Assembly: GCF_000023225.1 (NCBI RefSeq)
Contig: NC_013173.1
Location: forward strand, 2,420,501-2,484,500
DNA length: 64,000 bases
Direction: 5' to 3'
From: Desulfomicrobium baculatum DSM 4028
GTDB lineage: Bacteria; Desulfobacterota; Desulfovibrionia; Desulfovibrionales; Desulfomicrobiaceae
Part shown: positions 18,115 to 26,437 of the stretch, one piece after another
How the letters are laid out: each line of letters starts with the position of its first letter
How positions within the stretch are numbered: the stretch's first letter is position 1
The notes under the pieces: generated by a model
Told to the model about the DNA's origin: nothing
Database searches by the model: none
What the model saw: the letters and a program-made list of their open reading frames with translations, nothing else
Position numbers and translations under genes: made by a program

Positions 18115-19707
18115 TCACGCCCCTCCGCACCAGAGACAGCAGGTGTTCTTACCTGAACATTTCGAATCATAGAGCGCGATATCCGCTTTCTTGAACAGCG
18201 ACCCGAAATCCTCATCGTCCGAAGAAGTCACTGCGATGCCGATGCTTACCGAAAGATCCTGGTGTATGGATAATTTTTCAAGTTCCGAGATGATGACCCT
18301 GGCGCAACGGTGTGCCGTTTCCAGCATCTGTTCTTTGGCGTGCCGAGTCCCGGGAAAGAGGACGGCGAATTCATCGCCCCCTAAACGAAAAATGTTCTCC
18401 GGGTCAAAATTATCCCGCAGTATGTGTGCAAACGCGACAAGTATCCTGTCCCCTTCATCATGGCCGTACTGATCGTTGATCTGTTTGAAATTATCGAGGT
18501 CGGCCAGCAGCAACGCCGTTCCGGACATGCACGGGGTATCCCGCAAAAAATCATGCAGTTTACGGCGGTTGTTCAGCTTGGTCAGATAGTCCGTATTGGC
18601 GTCGAAGATGAGTTGGTGCTTCTGATAGTACTCTTTTGTAACATCGAGAAACAAATAGATATATCCGGCGAATTCGCTGAATACATCAAGCAGCTTTTCC
18701 TGTTGTATTTTGAAAACACGCTCACTGGCGAGAAGAAAAACCCCATCCCTGGAATCCTCGATCAACCGTTGTTCCGATGAACAGTCATCCGCAAAGGCTT
18801 TGAGCAGCCCATCAAATTTTTTCCCAAGCAATCCCTTCGACTGGGCGGAAAACAAAGCGAGGGATTTCTGGTTCCCCCCCGTGACGTGCTGATCCTTGTC
18901 GGTGGCAATCACGCCGAAGGGCAAACTCTCGAAAAGGATGTTCATTTCTATCTGAAGATTCTGCAGGTCCGTGACATCGCGCGCGACCCCTACCGTGCCG
19001 AGCACATCCCCGTTGCGGTCGAACAGAGGCGACTTGTACGTCTTGAATTTACGCATGGAGTCTTTGATCTTGACCATCTCGTCGAAAAGGCAGTTCTTCT
19101 TTTCCCGAAGAACTATTTCCTCCGACTCAAGGCAGACATATTCCCCTTTGGCATATTCATCAGGTTCGATGTCCCATATATAATAATGACCACGGCCTTG
19201 AACATCCGCCTTCGTTTTGCCGACCGCTTCACAGAAGCTCTTGTTCACCCGCAAATGAGCTCCACGGGCATCCTTGAACCATATCAGATCAGGCAGGCTG
19301 TCAATGAGCGTATCGAGATATTTTTCCGTCAGACAGGAATCTTCATTCTTTTTTATGCGTGAAACAATCTTGCCAAACAGAAATGCAATTTTTTCAGCAT
19401 CCAACGGCCCTGTCCACAATTCATCGAAATACTTGTAATTCTCTGAACAGACTCTAAAATCTTGAAAATTTGAACACACAACGAAAATTGATTCGCTTTT
19501 TTTCGCGTCATATATTTTACGAATCATTTGTGAGCTGAATGCAGTATTCAAAATGATTATTGAAAAATCTCTTAATACTTCGAAATCAACTACTTCAGAT
19601 GTGAATATCTCATACTCAAGATTTGGAAGCGGATCCACACTCTTCAGTACGCCGGAAATAATAAAATCATCTGCAAATATGCATACTTTCACGAGTCTGT
19701 GGTACAT
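18115..19707 (-). CDS. PAS-GGDEF signalling protein
   Basis: A 530-residue cytosolic diguanylate cyclase. Residues about 1-115 look like a response-regulator-like or novel input domain beginning VKVCIFADDFIISGVL. Two PAS domains follow (about 130-255, with IDSLPDLIWFKDARG and VGVARDVTD; and about 255-365, with FESLPFGVIATD). The C-terminal GGDEF domain has an intact RLGGDEF and DYLTKLNNRRKL. No RxxD inhibitory site is present, so feedback inhibition is not expected. It lies directly downstream of the histidine kinase fragment (19721-19916), which may be what is left of its former partner. Confidence 0.85.
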   Translation of the reverse strand: MYHRLVKVCIFADDFIISGVLKSVDPLPNLEYEIFTSEVVDFEVLRDFSIIILNTAFSSQMIRKIYDAKKSESIFVVCSNFQDFRVCSENYKYFDELWTGPLDAEKIAFLFGKIVSRIKKNEDSCLTEKYLDTLIDSLPDLIWFKDARGAHLRVNKSFCEAVGKTKADVQGRGHYYIWDIEPDEYAKGEYVCLESEEIVLREKKNCLFDEMVKIKDSMRKFKTYKSPLFDRNGDVLGTVGVARDVTDLQNLQIEMNILFESLPFGVIATDKDQHVTGGNQKSLALFSAQSKGLLGKKFDGLLKAFADDCSSEQRLIEDSRDGVFLLASERVFKIQQEKLLDVFSEFAGYIYLFLDVTKEYYQKHQLIFDANTDYLTKLNNRRKLHDFLRDTPCMSGTALLLADLDNFKQINDQYGHDEGDRILVAFAHILRDNFDPENIFRLGGDEFAVLFPGTRHAKEQMLETAHRCARVIISELEKLSIHQDLSVSIGIAVTSSDDEDFGSLFKKADIALYDSKCSGKNTCCLWCGGA

Positions 19708-19720
19708 AGAATAATTTCCC

Positions 19721-19916
19721 TCAACACACAGTAATGTCCAGATCGAAGATGATTCCCCGGCCTTCCGCGCATTGAAAATCCTGTATCCCGCCGAATACGT
19801 TTCGCGCTTTGTTGAAAGCGAGATTCAGCCTGAGTTCTGTTCCGCAACGCCCATGCGCTTGGGTGGAAAAAGGGATTGAAAACCCTTTTGCGCAGAATCG
19901 GCAATGTCCATCCCAA
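19721..19916 (-). pseudogene. Decayed histidine kinase fragment (HATPase C terminus)
   Basis: Two overlapping minus-strand frames together resemble the end of a histidine kinase ATPase domain. One reads LRKRVFNPFF (19866-19890, like the F-box), the other continues from 19867 with FSTQAHGRCGTELRLNLAFN and then GGIQDFQCAEGRGIIFDLDI. Intact kinases have GTGLGL where this has GTELRL, so the G2 box is lost, and a frameshift near 19866 separates the halves. No kinase core remains upstream. It cannot be functional; it records loss of a two-component system. Confidence 0.6.
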
Positions 19917-20016
19917 CCAGCGTGAAGGTGACGAGAAGGGCGGCCCGGCAGACGATGGATCAACGGAATTTCAGGACGGTGCGTCAACTCCCTGCACGGG
20001 AGCAAAGCCACGTGGG

Positions 20017-20052
20017 GAGCTTTGACTCAGTACACCCACTGAGTCAAAGCTC
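20017..20052. repeat. Perfect 15-bp inverted repeat
   Basis: GAGCTTTGACTCAGT (20017-20031) pairs exactly with 20038-20052 across a 6-base loop. No T-run follows on either strand, so a simple terminator is doubtful; it may be an operator or the scar of a lost element beside the kinase remnant. Confidence 0.5.
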
Positions 20053-20174
20053 ATAAATGCCAAAAAAATGGAATATTCAAGAACTAGTAAAAATCATTAC
20101 TATTTTTATAATCACTTAAAAAGGCGCCTGATCTTTAGCAGCCAGAACCGCCCTGCGCAAAACATAAAGAAAGA

Positions 20175-20197
20175 GCCCGCCGGAGTCACCGACAGGC
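20175..20197 (-). terminator. Terminator after the DUF4242 gene
   Basis: Read on the minus strand, a 9-bp stem with two G-U pairs (20189-20197 with 20175-20183), loop TGACT, followed by TCTTTCTTT. Confidence 0.65.
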
Positions 20198-20239
20198 TTT
20201 TTCTTCTGGATCATGATGCGACGGAGCGTTCTTTGGCTC

Positions 20240-20515
20240 TCAACCCTCGGACGTGGTCGGGTCGATGATGGTCTTGACTTCGCTCACGCTGTTGGCCGGG
20301 AAGCCGCCCTTGGTGGCGTGCTCGCGCACCGCCGCTTCGCTTGGGGCGATGTATACGCAATAAATCTTGTCCGACGTCACGAAACTCTCCACCCACTGGA
20401 TGGACGGCCCCATTTCCTTAAGCACGCCGCAGGAATGCTGGGCGATGCCCTGCAGGGTTTCGGCGGTCATGTTACCCGCGCCGGGGATCTCGCGTTCAAT
20501 GATGTACTTCGGCAT
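20240..20515 (-). CDS. DUF4242 family protein
   Basis: A 91-residue protein starting MPKYIIEREIPGAG, matching the small ferredoxin-like-fold DUF4242 family, for which a nickel-binding member has been described in Streptomyces. Function here is unknown. ATG 20515 has GGAG upstream. A terminator-like hairpin at 20563-20583 lies only about 50 bases before the start, so either a very close promoter or an attenuated leader drives it. Confidence 0.75.
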   Translation of the reverse strand: MPKYIIEREIPGAGNMTAETLQGIAQHSCGVLKEMGPSIQWVESFVTSDKIYCVYIAPSEAAVREHATKGGFPANSVSEVKTIIDPTTSEG

Positions 20516-20562
20516 ACAGTCTCCTCTCGGGTTAAAAGTCCATGCTGCATGGATGGCTCCCT

Positions 20563-20583
20563 GAAAAAAAGCCCCCTTCGGGC
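20563..20583 (-). terminator. Terminator downstream of metY (or attenuator before DUF4242)
   Basis: On the minus strand GGCCCGAAGGGGGC is followed by seven T residues (20563-20569). It is about 220 bases after the metY stop and about 50 bases before the DUF4242 start. Confidence 0.6.
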
Positions 20584-20803
20584 CATACAAAAATGCGGCC
20601 AAAAGTACGTTTGATCCGAAAATCGGCCCACCGCCTGCCTATCCGGCCTGTGCACCTCGCCATGGGAAGTTCAAAGATGCGCATTTGGGCTCCGGTCTGT
20701 ATCCATAACGACCAGCTTCCGCGCCCTCGACTGTGTCAAAAAGAGCCAAATATAAAATCGCAGCCCCTCTTCTTCAAATGGATCACGTTTTTTTGCAGTT
20801 TCA

Positions 20804-22072
20804 TCATTCCAGAGCCTGATCCAGATCCGCCAGGATATCGTCGATGTGTTCGATGCCCACGGAAAACCGGACCAGATCCGGGGTGATGCCCCCTGCCGTC
20901 TGCTCCTCTTCCGAGAGCTGGGAATGGGTGGTGCTGGCCGGGTGGATGGCCAGGCTCTTGGCGTCGCCGACATTGGCCAGATGCGAGATCAGGCGCAGGC
21001 GATTGATAAAATCCCGTCCGGCCTCAAGACCTCCCTTGACCCCGAAAACGACCATGCCGCCGAAGCCGCGCGGGAACATGGTCCGGGCCAGATCGTAGGA
21101 CGGGTCGCCCGGAAGGCCGGGATAGCGCACCCAGGACACCTTGGGGTGTCCGGCCAGAAATTCCGCCGCCTGCAGGGCGTTCTCGCTGTGCCGCTCCATG
21201 CGCAGGGCCAGGGTTTCAAGCCCCTGCAGGAAGATCCAGCAGTTGTCGGGCGAAAGGCACGCGCCGAGGTTGCGCAAGGGGACCAGACGCATGCGCATGA
21301 TGAAGGCCAGCGGGCTAAGCTCGCCCAGGTCATGGGCGTAGCGCAGGCCGTGGTAGGACGGGTCGGGCTCGTTGTAGAGGGCGAATTTGGGGTCGGTCCA
21401 GTCGAAGGTTCCGCCGTCGATGACCGCCCCGCCGATGGCCGTGCCGTGCCCGCCGATCCATTTGGTCAGCGAATGCACGACGATGTCCGCCCCGTATTCC
21501 AGCGGCCGGAACAGATAGGGCGTGGTGAAGGTCGCGTCCACCACCAGGGGCAGGTTATGCTCATGGGCGATGAGGGACAGGGCTTCGATGTTGGCCACAT
21601 CGAGGGCCGGGTTGCCGATGACCTCGGTGTAGATGAGCCGGGTGCGCTCGTTTATGGCCGCGTGCACGGCATCCGCATTGTGGATGTCCACGAAGCGGGT
21701 GGTGATCCCGGCATCAGGCAGGATGGCGGCGAACATGGTATGCGTGCCGCCGTAAAGGGTGCTGGACGAGACCAGCTCGTCACCCTGGCGGCAGATGTTG
21801 ATGACCGTGTAATGAATGGCCGCCGTCCCAGAGGCCAGGGCCAGGGCGGCCTTGCCGCCTTCGAGCTGGGCCAGGCGCGTCTCCAGCGCCTCCTGGGTCG
21901 GCCCGCCCAGGCGGGTGTAGATGTTGCCCAGCTGGCGCAGGGCAAAGAGGTCGGCGACGTGGTCCGCATCCTTGAACAGGTAGGCCGAGGTGCGATGCAC
22001 CGGAACGGCGCGGGAGCCCGTGGCGTCGGGAGCATAGCCGCCGTGCAGGGCCTTGGTTTCAAATCGTTGCAT
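20804..22072 (-). CDS. metY: O-acetylhomoserine sulfhydrylase (MetY)
   Basis: A 422-residue PLP enzyme of the Cys/Met metabolism family that makes homocysteine from O-acetylhomoserine and sulfide. The PLP lysine is Lys204 in SLTKWIGGHG; YTRLGGPTQEALE, the substrate-phosphate Tyr/Arg segment, and SSSTLYGGT are typical of the long O-acetylhomoserine sulfhydrylase group. It lies downstream of metX and metW on the same strand, separated by a 139-bp palindrome. In a sulfide-producing organism, direct sulfhydrylation is the expected route to methionine. Confidence 0.93.
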   Translation of the reverse strand: MQRFETKALHGGYAPDATGSRAVPVHRTSAYLFKDADHVADLFALRQLGNIYTRLGGPTQEALETRLAQLEGGKAALALASGTAAIHYTVINICRQGDELVSSSTLYGGTHTMFAAILPDAGITTRFVDIHNADAVHAAINERTRLIYTEVIGNPALDVANIEALSLIAHEHNLPLVVDATFTTPYLFRPLEYGADIVVHSLTKWIGGHGTAIGGAVIDGGTFDWTDPKFALYNEPDPSYHGLRYAHDLGELSPLAFIMRMRLVPLRNLGACLSPDNCWIFLQGLETLALRMERHSENALQAAEFLAGHPKVSWVRYPGLPGDPSYDLARTMFPRGFGGMVVFGVKGGLEAGRDFINRLRLISHLANVGDAKSLAIHPASTTHSQLSEEEQTAGGITPDLVRFSVGIEHIDDILADLDQALE

Positions 22073-22147
22073 GGTTCCTCCTGTCCGGAATCTGCCGGAC
22101 TGCGCGTCCGTCAGAAGACTTTTTGACGTTGAAATATATCTCCCCGA

Positions 22148-22286
22148 GACCGTTCATAAGCCGTTCTGGCAAGGCGCGCTTGTGCCCAGCATGGGTAAAC
22201 CGATTTTGGCGGGCGCGGTGTAGCCGACTACATAAGCCCGCCAAAAACGGGGAGCAACGCAGTCCAGAACGGATTTTTCAACGGTC
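22148..22286. repeat. Long imperfect palindrome between metW and metY
   Basis: Nested inverted arms share one centre near 22225: GACCGTT (22148-22154) with 22280-22286; CCGTTCTGG (22161-22169) with 22264-22272; TTTTGGCGGGC (22204-22214) with 22236-22246; TGTAG (22219-22223) with CTACA (22228-22232). The right edge includes the last codons of metW. The structure resembles a small non-coding mobile palindrome (REP/MITE-like) rather than a simple terminator. No target duplication was identified. Confidence 0.55.
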
Positions 22287-22910
22287 CCGTATCATGAAGA
22301 TTCCGTACGAGGCGAGCAGATTGGGCCAGAACCGGACCTCGCGCATGCTCCCGTCGCCGGACGGATTCACGGCCAGGGAGCGGATGATGGAAAAGGGCAC
22401 GGCCCGCGAATAGGCCCGGAAATCCTCCAGGCTCAGCACCCTGATGTTGGGCGTGTTATACCATTGGTAGGGCAGCTCCGGCGTGACCGGCACATGCCCG
22501 GAAAAAGCCATCTGCAACCGGATGGGCAGACAGCAGAAATTGGGAAAACTGACGATGCCCCGGCGACCGACCCGAAGCATCTGCTGCAGCAGGGCGGTGG
22601 GCTCGTAGGCCTGTTGCAGGGTCTGGGACACGACCACGTAGTCGAAAGCCTTGTCCGGAAAACCCGGCAGCTCCGTGTTGATGTCCCCGTGGATGACCGA
22701 CAGGCCCTGGGCTATGCAGGACACGACCTCGTCCTCGTCGTGCTCGATGCCAAGACCGTTCACTTGCCTTGTGTCGCGCAGAAAGCGCAAGAGCTTGCCG
22801 TCGGCGCAGCCAAGGTCCAGCACCCGGCTGCCCGGCTCGATCCAGGAAGCCACCACGCGCAGGTCGAAACGCAGCTCGTGCCCGTCCATGGCGCAATGCT
22901 CAGCAGCCAT
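22278..22910 (-). CDS. metW: MetW-family methyltransferase-like protein
   Basis: A 210-residue MetW protein: SRVLDLGCADGKLLRFLRD (SAM motif I), GIEHDEDEVVSCIAQGLSVIHGDIN, FDYVVVSQTLQQ and the family's VSFPNFCCLPIRLQ segment. MetW partners with MetX in many proteobacteria and is needed for methionine synthesis or its control. It overlaps the end of metX by 11 bases, which supports the pairing. A start at an internal ATG (22889) would remove the overlap and is possible. Its final codons lie inside the 22148-22286 palindrome. Confidence 0.9.
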   Translation of the reverse strand: MAAEHCAMDGHELRFDLRVVASWIEPGSRVLDLGCADGKLLRFLRDTRQVNGLGIEHDEDEVVSCIAQGLSVIHGDINTELPGFPDKAFDYVVVSQTLQQAYEPTALLQQMLRVGRRGIVSFPNFCCLPIRLQMAFSGHVPVTPELPYQWYNTPNIRVLSLEDFRAYSRAVPFSIIRSLAVNPSGDGSMREVRFWPNLLASYGIFMIRDR

Positions 22911-24033
22911 GCAGCCCTCCCAGAAATCCCCGGATCACGGTTTCCAGGCGCTCGTCCGGCAGCAGGAAGGCGTCGTGACCCCAGGGGGCGGTGATTTCGC
23001 AAAAGCTCACGTCCCGGCCCAACGTCTTGAGCACGTCCACGACCTGCCGGGACTGGTAGGTCGGGTAGAGCCAGTCCGAAGTGAAGGACACCAGCTGAAA
23101 ACGCGCCCCGGTCCCGGCCAGGGCGCGCCGGGCCGGGCTGTCCGGGTTGCCCAGGTCCAGGTCGAAATAGTCGGCGGCCTTGGTCACGTAGAGAAAGGCG
23201 TTGGCGTCGAAGCGCTCCACGAATTTCCTGCCCTGATGGTGCAGGTAGCTCTCGACCTGGAAATCGCCCTCGAAATTGAAGGCAAACGCCCCGCTGCGCA
23301 ACTCGCGGCCGAACTTCACGTGCATGGACTCGTCGGAAAGATAGGTGATATGCCCGATCATGCGGGCCACGGCCAAACCCAGGTCCGGGCGCACGCCGTC
23401 GTAATAGTCCCCGTTCTTCCAGTTGGGGTCGCTCATGATGGACTGCCGGGCGACCTCGTTGAAGGCGATGGCCTGCGGGGAATGGCGGCTGGTGGTGGCC
23501 AGGGCCAGGATGCCGTCCATCATGTCCGGATAGCTTGCGGCCCATTGCAGGGTCTGCATCCCGCCCAAAGAGCCGCCGGTCACGGCCAGCAGGCGCTCGA
23601 CGCCAAGGTGGCGAACCAGCTCGCGCTGGGCGCGGACCATGTCGGGGATGGTCACGATGGGAAAATCAAGGCCCCAGTAACGCCCCGTGGCAGGATTGAT
23701 GGACGACGGCCCGCAGGAGCCCATGCAACTGCCGATGACGTTGGAGCAGATCACGAAATAGCGGTCCGTGTCGATGGGCTTGCCCGGGCCCACGTAATGC
23801 TCCCACCAGCCGGGCTTGTCGTCGCCGTCGTGGTATCCGGCCACGTGGGCGTCGCCGGTCAGGGCGTGGCAGATGAGCACGGCGTTGGAGCGCTCGGCGT
23901 TCAGCTCGCCGTAGGTCTCGTAGGCCAGGGAAACGGGCCCGAGCCCCACTCCGCTGTCCAGAACCATGGAATGCGGGGGATGGGCGAAGGTGAAGGACTG
24001 GGTGCGGACAATGCCGACAGAGGGCTGGGTCAT
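22900..24033 (-). CDS. metX: Homoserine O-acetyltransferase (MetX)
   Basis: A 377-residue alpha/beta-hydrolase-fold acyltransferase that activates homoserine for methionine synthesis. The nucleophile is Ser155 in GGSLGGMQ; SDWLYP and GHDAFL carry the acid and histidine of the triad. MetX proteins can use acetyl- or succinyl-CoA; acetyl is assumed here because a metY gene is nearby. The ATG at 24033 is preferred over one 12 bases upstream because GGAGA precedes it. Confidence 0.92.
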   Translation of the reverse strand: MTQPSVGIVRTQSFTFAHPPHSMVLDSGVGLGPVSLAYETYGELNAERSNAVLICHALTGDAHVAGYHDGDDKPGWWEHYVGPGKPIDTDRYFVICSNVIGSCMGSCGPSSINPATGRYWGLDFPIVTIPDMVRAQRELVRHLGVERLLAVTGGSLGGMQTLQWAASYPDMMDGILALATTSRHSPQAIAFNEVARQSIMSDPNWKNGDYYDGVRPDLGLAVARMIGHITYLSDESMHVKFGRELRSGAFAFNFEGDFQVESYLHHQGRKFVERFDANAFLYVTKAADYFDLDLGNPDSPARRALAGTGARFQLVSFTSDWLYPTYQSRQVVDVLKTLGRDVSFCEITAPWGHDAFLLPDERLETVIRGFLGGLHGC

Positions 24034-24174
24034 CGAATTCTCCATGATTGAAACGACAATTCAAGCGTCTATGAAGCTCCGGCCCCCAGGTCAAGGTCCG
24101 CGCTTGAGCTCTGGCCCTCCCGGCTCCGCCGTGATATGCACCTGCGCACAAAGAAAAACATCCTGGAGGCAGCC

Positions 24175-25734
24175 ATGCTCAGATCGGATATCATCGACCA
24201 ACTCGGCCCAGGCACAACCTGGGACATGATCATCATCGGCGGCGGGGCCACGGGGCTGGGCTGCGGCGTGGACGCGGCCGGCCGTGGATACAAGACCCTG
24301 CTGCTGGAGGAGCGCGACTTCTCCCAGGGCACCTCCAGCCGCTCCACCAAACTTGTCCACGGCGGGGTGCGCTACCTGCAGCAAGGCAACCTGGCCCTGG
24401 TCATGGACGCCCTGCACGAACGCGGCGTGCTGCTCCGAAACGCACCGCATCTGGTCTACAACCAGGCCTTTGTCGTGCCGGACTACAAATGGTGGGAGCG
24501 CCCGTTCTACGGCGTGGGCCTCAAGCTCTACGACATGCTGGCCGGCAAGCTGGGCTTCGGGCGCTCGCGCGTCCTGTCGCGCGCCAAGACCCTGAACATG
24601 ATCCCCAACCTCGAACCCACGGACCTGCGCGGCGGGGTCATCTACTACGACGGCCAGTTCGACGACTCCCGCCTGGCCATCACCCTGGCCCGCACCATGA
24701 AAGACCTGGGCGGGCTGCCGGTCAACCACATGGGCGTAACCGGACTCATCAAGGACGAGGACGGACTGGTTTGCGGCGTGCATGCCAGAAACTCTTTGAC
24801 GGGCGAGAGCCGCGAGCTGCGCGCCAAGATCGTCATCAACGCCACGGGCGTGTTCGTCGACGACATCCGGCGCATGGACGACGAGGGCGCGGCCAGACTC
24901 ATCGCCCCGTCCCAGGGCATCCATCTGGTCCTGGACAAGTCCTTCTCCCCCGGCGACACGGCCATCATGGTCCCGCATACCGACGACGGCCGGGTCATCT
25001 TCCTCGTGCCCTGGCACGGACGCGTGCTGGTCGGAACCACGGACGTGGCCCTGGACAGCGCAAGCCCCGAACCACGACCCATGGAGGAAGAGATCACCTT
25101 CCTGCTTGAACACGCGGGCCGCTACCTGACCCGCGACCCCAAGCGCAGCGACATCTTGAGCGTCTTCGCCGGCATCCGGCCCCTGATCCGGGCCGAAGGC
25201 GAAGGCAAGACCTCGTCCCTGTCCCGCGACCATCACCTGACCATCTCCCAGAGCGGGCTGGTGACCATCGCGGGCGGCAAATGGACCACCTACCGCAAGA
25301 TGGGCGAGGACGCCGTGACCCAGGCCGCGCGCTTCGCGGGCCTGCCCCCCCACTCCTGCAAGACCGAGAACCTGCCCCTGCACGGCTGGCTGAGCGGGGT
25401 GGACCCGCGCGACCACCTCTCGGTCTACGGCAGCGACATTGAGGAAATCCGCGAGATGATCCGCCGCGACCCGGAACTGGGCAAGCCCCTGCACTACAAG
25501 CTGCCCTACCTGCGGGCCGAGGTGGTCTGGGCCGTGCGACGTGAATGGGCCCGGACCCTGTCCGACGTGCTGCGCCACCGCACCCGCGCGCTGATCCTGG
25601 ACGCGGCCGTGAGCATGATCATCGCCCGCGACGTGGCCGAGATCATGGCCCGTGAACTGGACCAGGGTAAAGACTGGATCGAGGAACAGGTGGGGTCTTT
25701 CCGGGAACTGGCGCGAACCTATCTGGCGGGCTGA
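24175..25734 (+). CDS. glpD: Glycerol-3-phosphate dehydrogenase, FAD-dependent
   Basis: A 519-residue flavoenzyme oxidising glycerol 3-phosphate to dihydroxyacetone phosphate, passing electrons to the quinone pool. The N-terminal IIIGGGATGLGCGVDAAGRGYKTLLLEERDF is the FAD-binding Rossmann motif; TSSRSTKLVHGGVRYL and the C-terminal GGKWTTYRKMGEDAV are typical of GlpD/GlpA. No Fe-S tail or GlpB/GlpC genes follow. ATG 24175 is chosen for its GGAGG site. A glycerophosphodiesterase and a HAD phosphatase converge from the other side, together suggesting glycerophospholipid-derived glycerol phosphate use. Confidence 0.9.
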   Translation: MLRSDIIDQLGPGTTWDMIIIGGGATGLGCGVDAAGRGYKTLLLEERDFSQGTSSRSTKLVHGGVRYLQQGNLALVMDALHERGVLLRNAPHLVYNQAFVVPDYKWWERPFYGVGLKLYDMLAGKLGFGRSRVLSRAKTLNMIPNLEPTDLRGGVIYYDGQFDDSRLAITLARTMKDLGGLPVNHMGVTGLIKDEDGLVCGVHARNSLTGESRELRAKIVINATGVFVDDIRRMDDEGAARLIAPSQGIHLVLDKSFSPGDTAIMVPHTDDGRVIFLVPWHGRVLVGTTDVALDSASPEPRPMEEEITFLLEHAGRYLTRDPKRSDILSVFAGIRPLIRAEGEGKTSSLSRDHHLTISQSGLVTIAGGKWTTYRKMGEDAVTQAARFAGLPPHSCKTENLPLHGWLSGVDPRDHLSVYGSDIEEIREMIRRDPELGKPLHYKLPYLRAEVVWAVRREWARTLSDVLRHRTRALILDAAVSMIIARDVAEIMARELDQGKDWIEEQVGSFRELARTYLAG

Positions 25735-25740
25735 AAACGG

Positions 25741-25764
25741 CGCGGCGGGTGTGAGCCCGCCGCG
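25741..25764. terminator. GC-rich hairpin between convergent genes
   Basis: CGCGGCGGG (25741-25749) and CCCGCCGCG (25756-25764) form a perfect 9-bp stem, loop TGTGAG. There is no T-run, but its place between converging genes suggests a shared terminator. Confidence 0.55.
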
Positions 25765-25777
25765 ATCCAACAAAAAC

Positions 25778-26437
25778 TCAGGCCTCGAACGCGGCCCAGG
25801 GAAAGTCGGCGTCGTCACGCAGCGTCAGTGTCGCACCGGGCAGTTCCACTGGCGCTCCCGCATCCGCTTCGGGCCAGGCCAGAGTGACGAGGCCGCCCGT
25901 GACCGCCGAGGTCACGCCTACGATGGAATCCTCCACGGCCATGCACTCGTGCGGAGCCAGCCCGGCCCGCCGCGCGGCCTCCTGGTACGGGTCCGGCGCG
26001 GGCTTGCCGCAGGCCACGTCGTTGCCGCAGACCGTGAAGGCCATCAGCTCCCACAGCCCGAGCACGCGCAGGTTGGCCTCGATGACCGGGGCCTCGCCGT
26101 TGGACACGGCGGCCTGGAGCACGCCGAGCGTGTGCAGGCGTTTCACCGCGGCCACGGGGCCGGGGCGCATCATGTCCGCGCGCAGCCCTGCCATGTAGGC
26201 GCAGGCGCAATCGGCGCGGAAAGCGTCCTCGGTCAGTCCGGCGGGCAGACGCGGCTGCAGGATGGCCCACTTCTCCGGCATGGTCTTGCCCAGAAGTTCG
26301 ATGTTGGCTTCCTCGGTCAAGAGGTAACCATGCCCCGCGCACCAGTCGCGGATGACCTCAAAATGCAGGCCCTCGGTGGTGATGAGGGTGCCGTCGATAT
26401 CCCAGAAAACGGCCTTGGGCCGCTCCACAAGCTTCAT
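25778..26437 (-). CDS. HAD-superfamily phosphatase (beta-phosphoglucomutase-like)
   Basis: A 219-residue HAD hydrolase. Motif I is FWDIDGTLITTEG (nucleophile Asp, acid/base Asp two later), motif II is AAVSNGEAP, motif III is the Lys in CGKPAPDPY and motif IV is MAVEDSIVG. A cap domain follows motif I, as in phosphoglycolate- and sugar-phosphate phosphatases. AGGAGG precedes ATG 26437, which overlaps the stop of the upstream glycerophosphodiesterase by a few bases. A role in removing phosphate from glycerol phosphate or a sugar phosphate is possible. Confidence 0.87.
   Translation of the reverse strand: MKLVERPKAVFWDIDGTLITTEGLHFEVIRDWCAGHGYLLTEEANIELLGKTMPEKWAILQPRLPAGLTEDAFRADCACAYMAGLRADMMRPGPVAAVKRLHTLGVLQAAVSNGEAPVIEANLRVLGLWELMAFTVCGNDVACGKPAPDPYQEAARRAGLAPHECMAVEDSIVGVTSAVTGGLVTLAWPEADAGAPVELPGATLTLRDDADFPWAAFEA

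Larger units (their letters stand above)
19708..20239. other. Intergenic region with kinase remnant, hairpin and terminator
   Basis: About 530 bases without an intact gene. It holds the histidine kinase remnant (19721-19916), a perfect 15-bp stem (20017-20052) and the terminator after the DUF4242 gene (20175-20197). The stretch 20060-20160 is AT-rich with nothing recognised. Confidence 0.6.

Noticed and set aside
24034-24174. SAM riboswitch upstream of metX
   Set aside because: The 140-base gap shows no SAM-riboswitch-like stems or terminator, and nothing similar lies ahead of metY.
24091-25818. 575-codon minus-strand open frame
   Set aside because: Antisense to glycerol-3-phosphate dehydrogenase, low-complexity composition, no family likeness.
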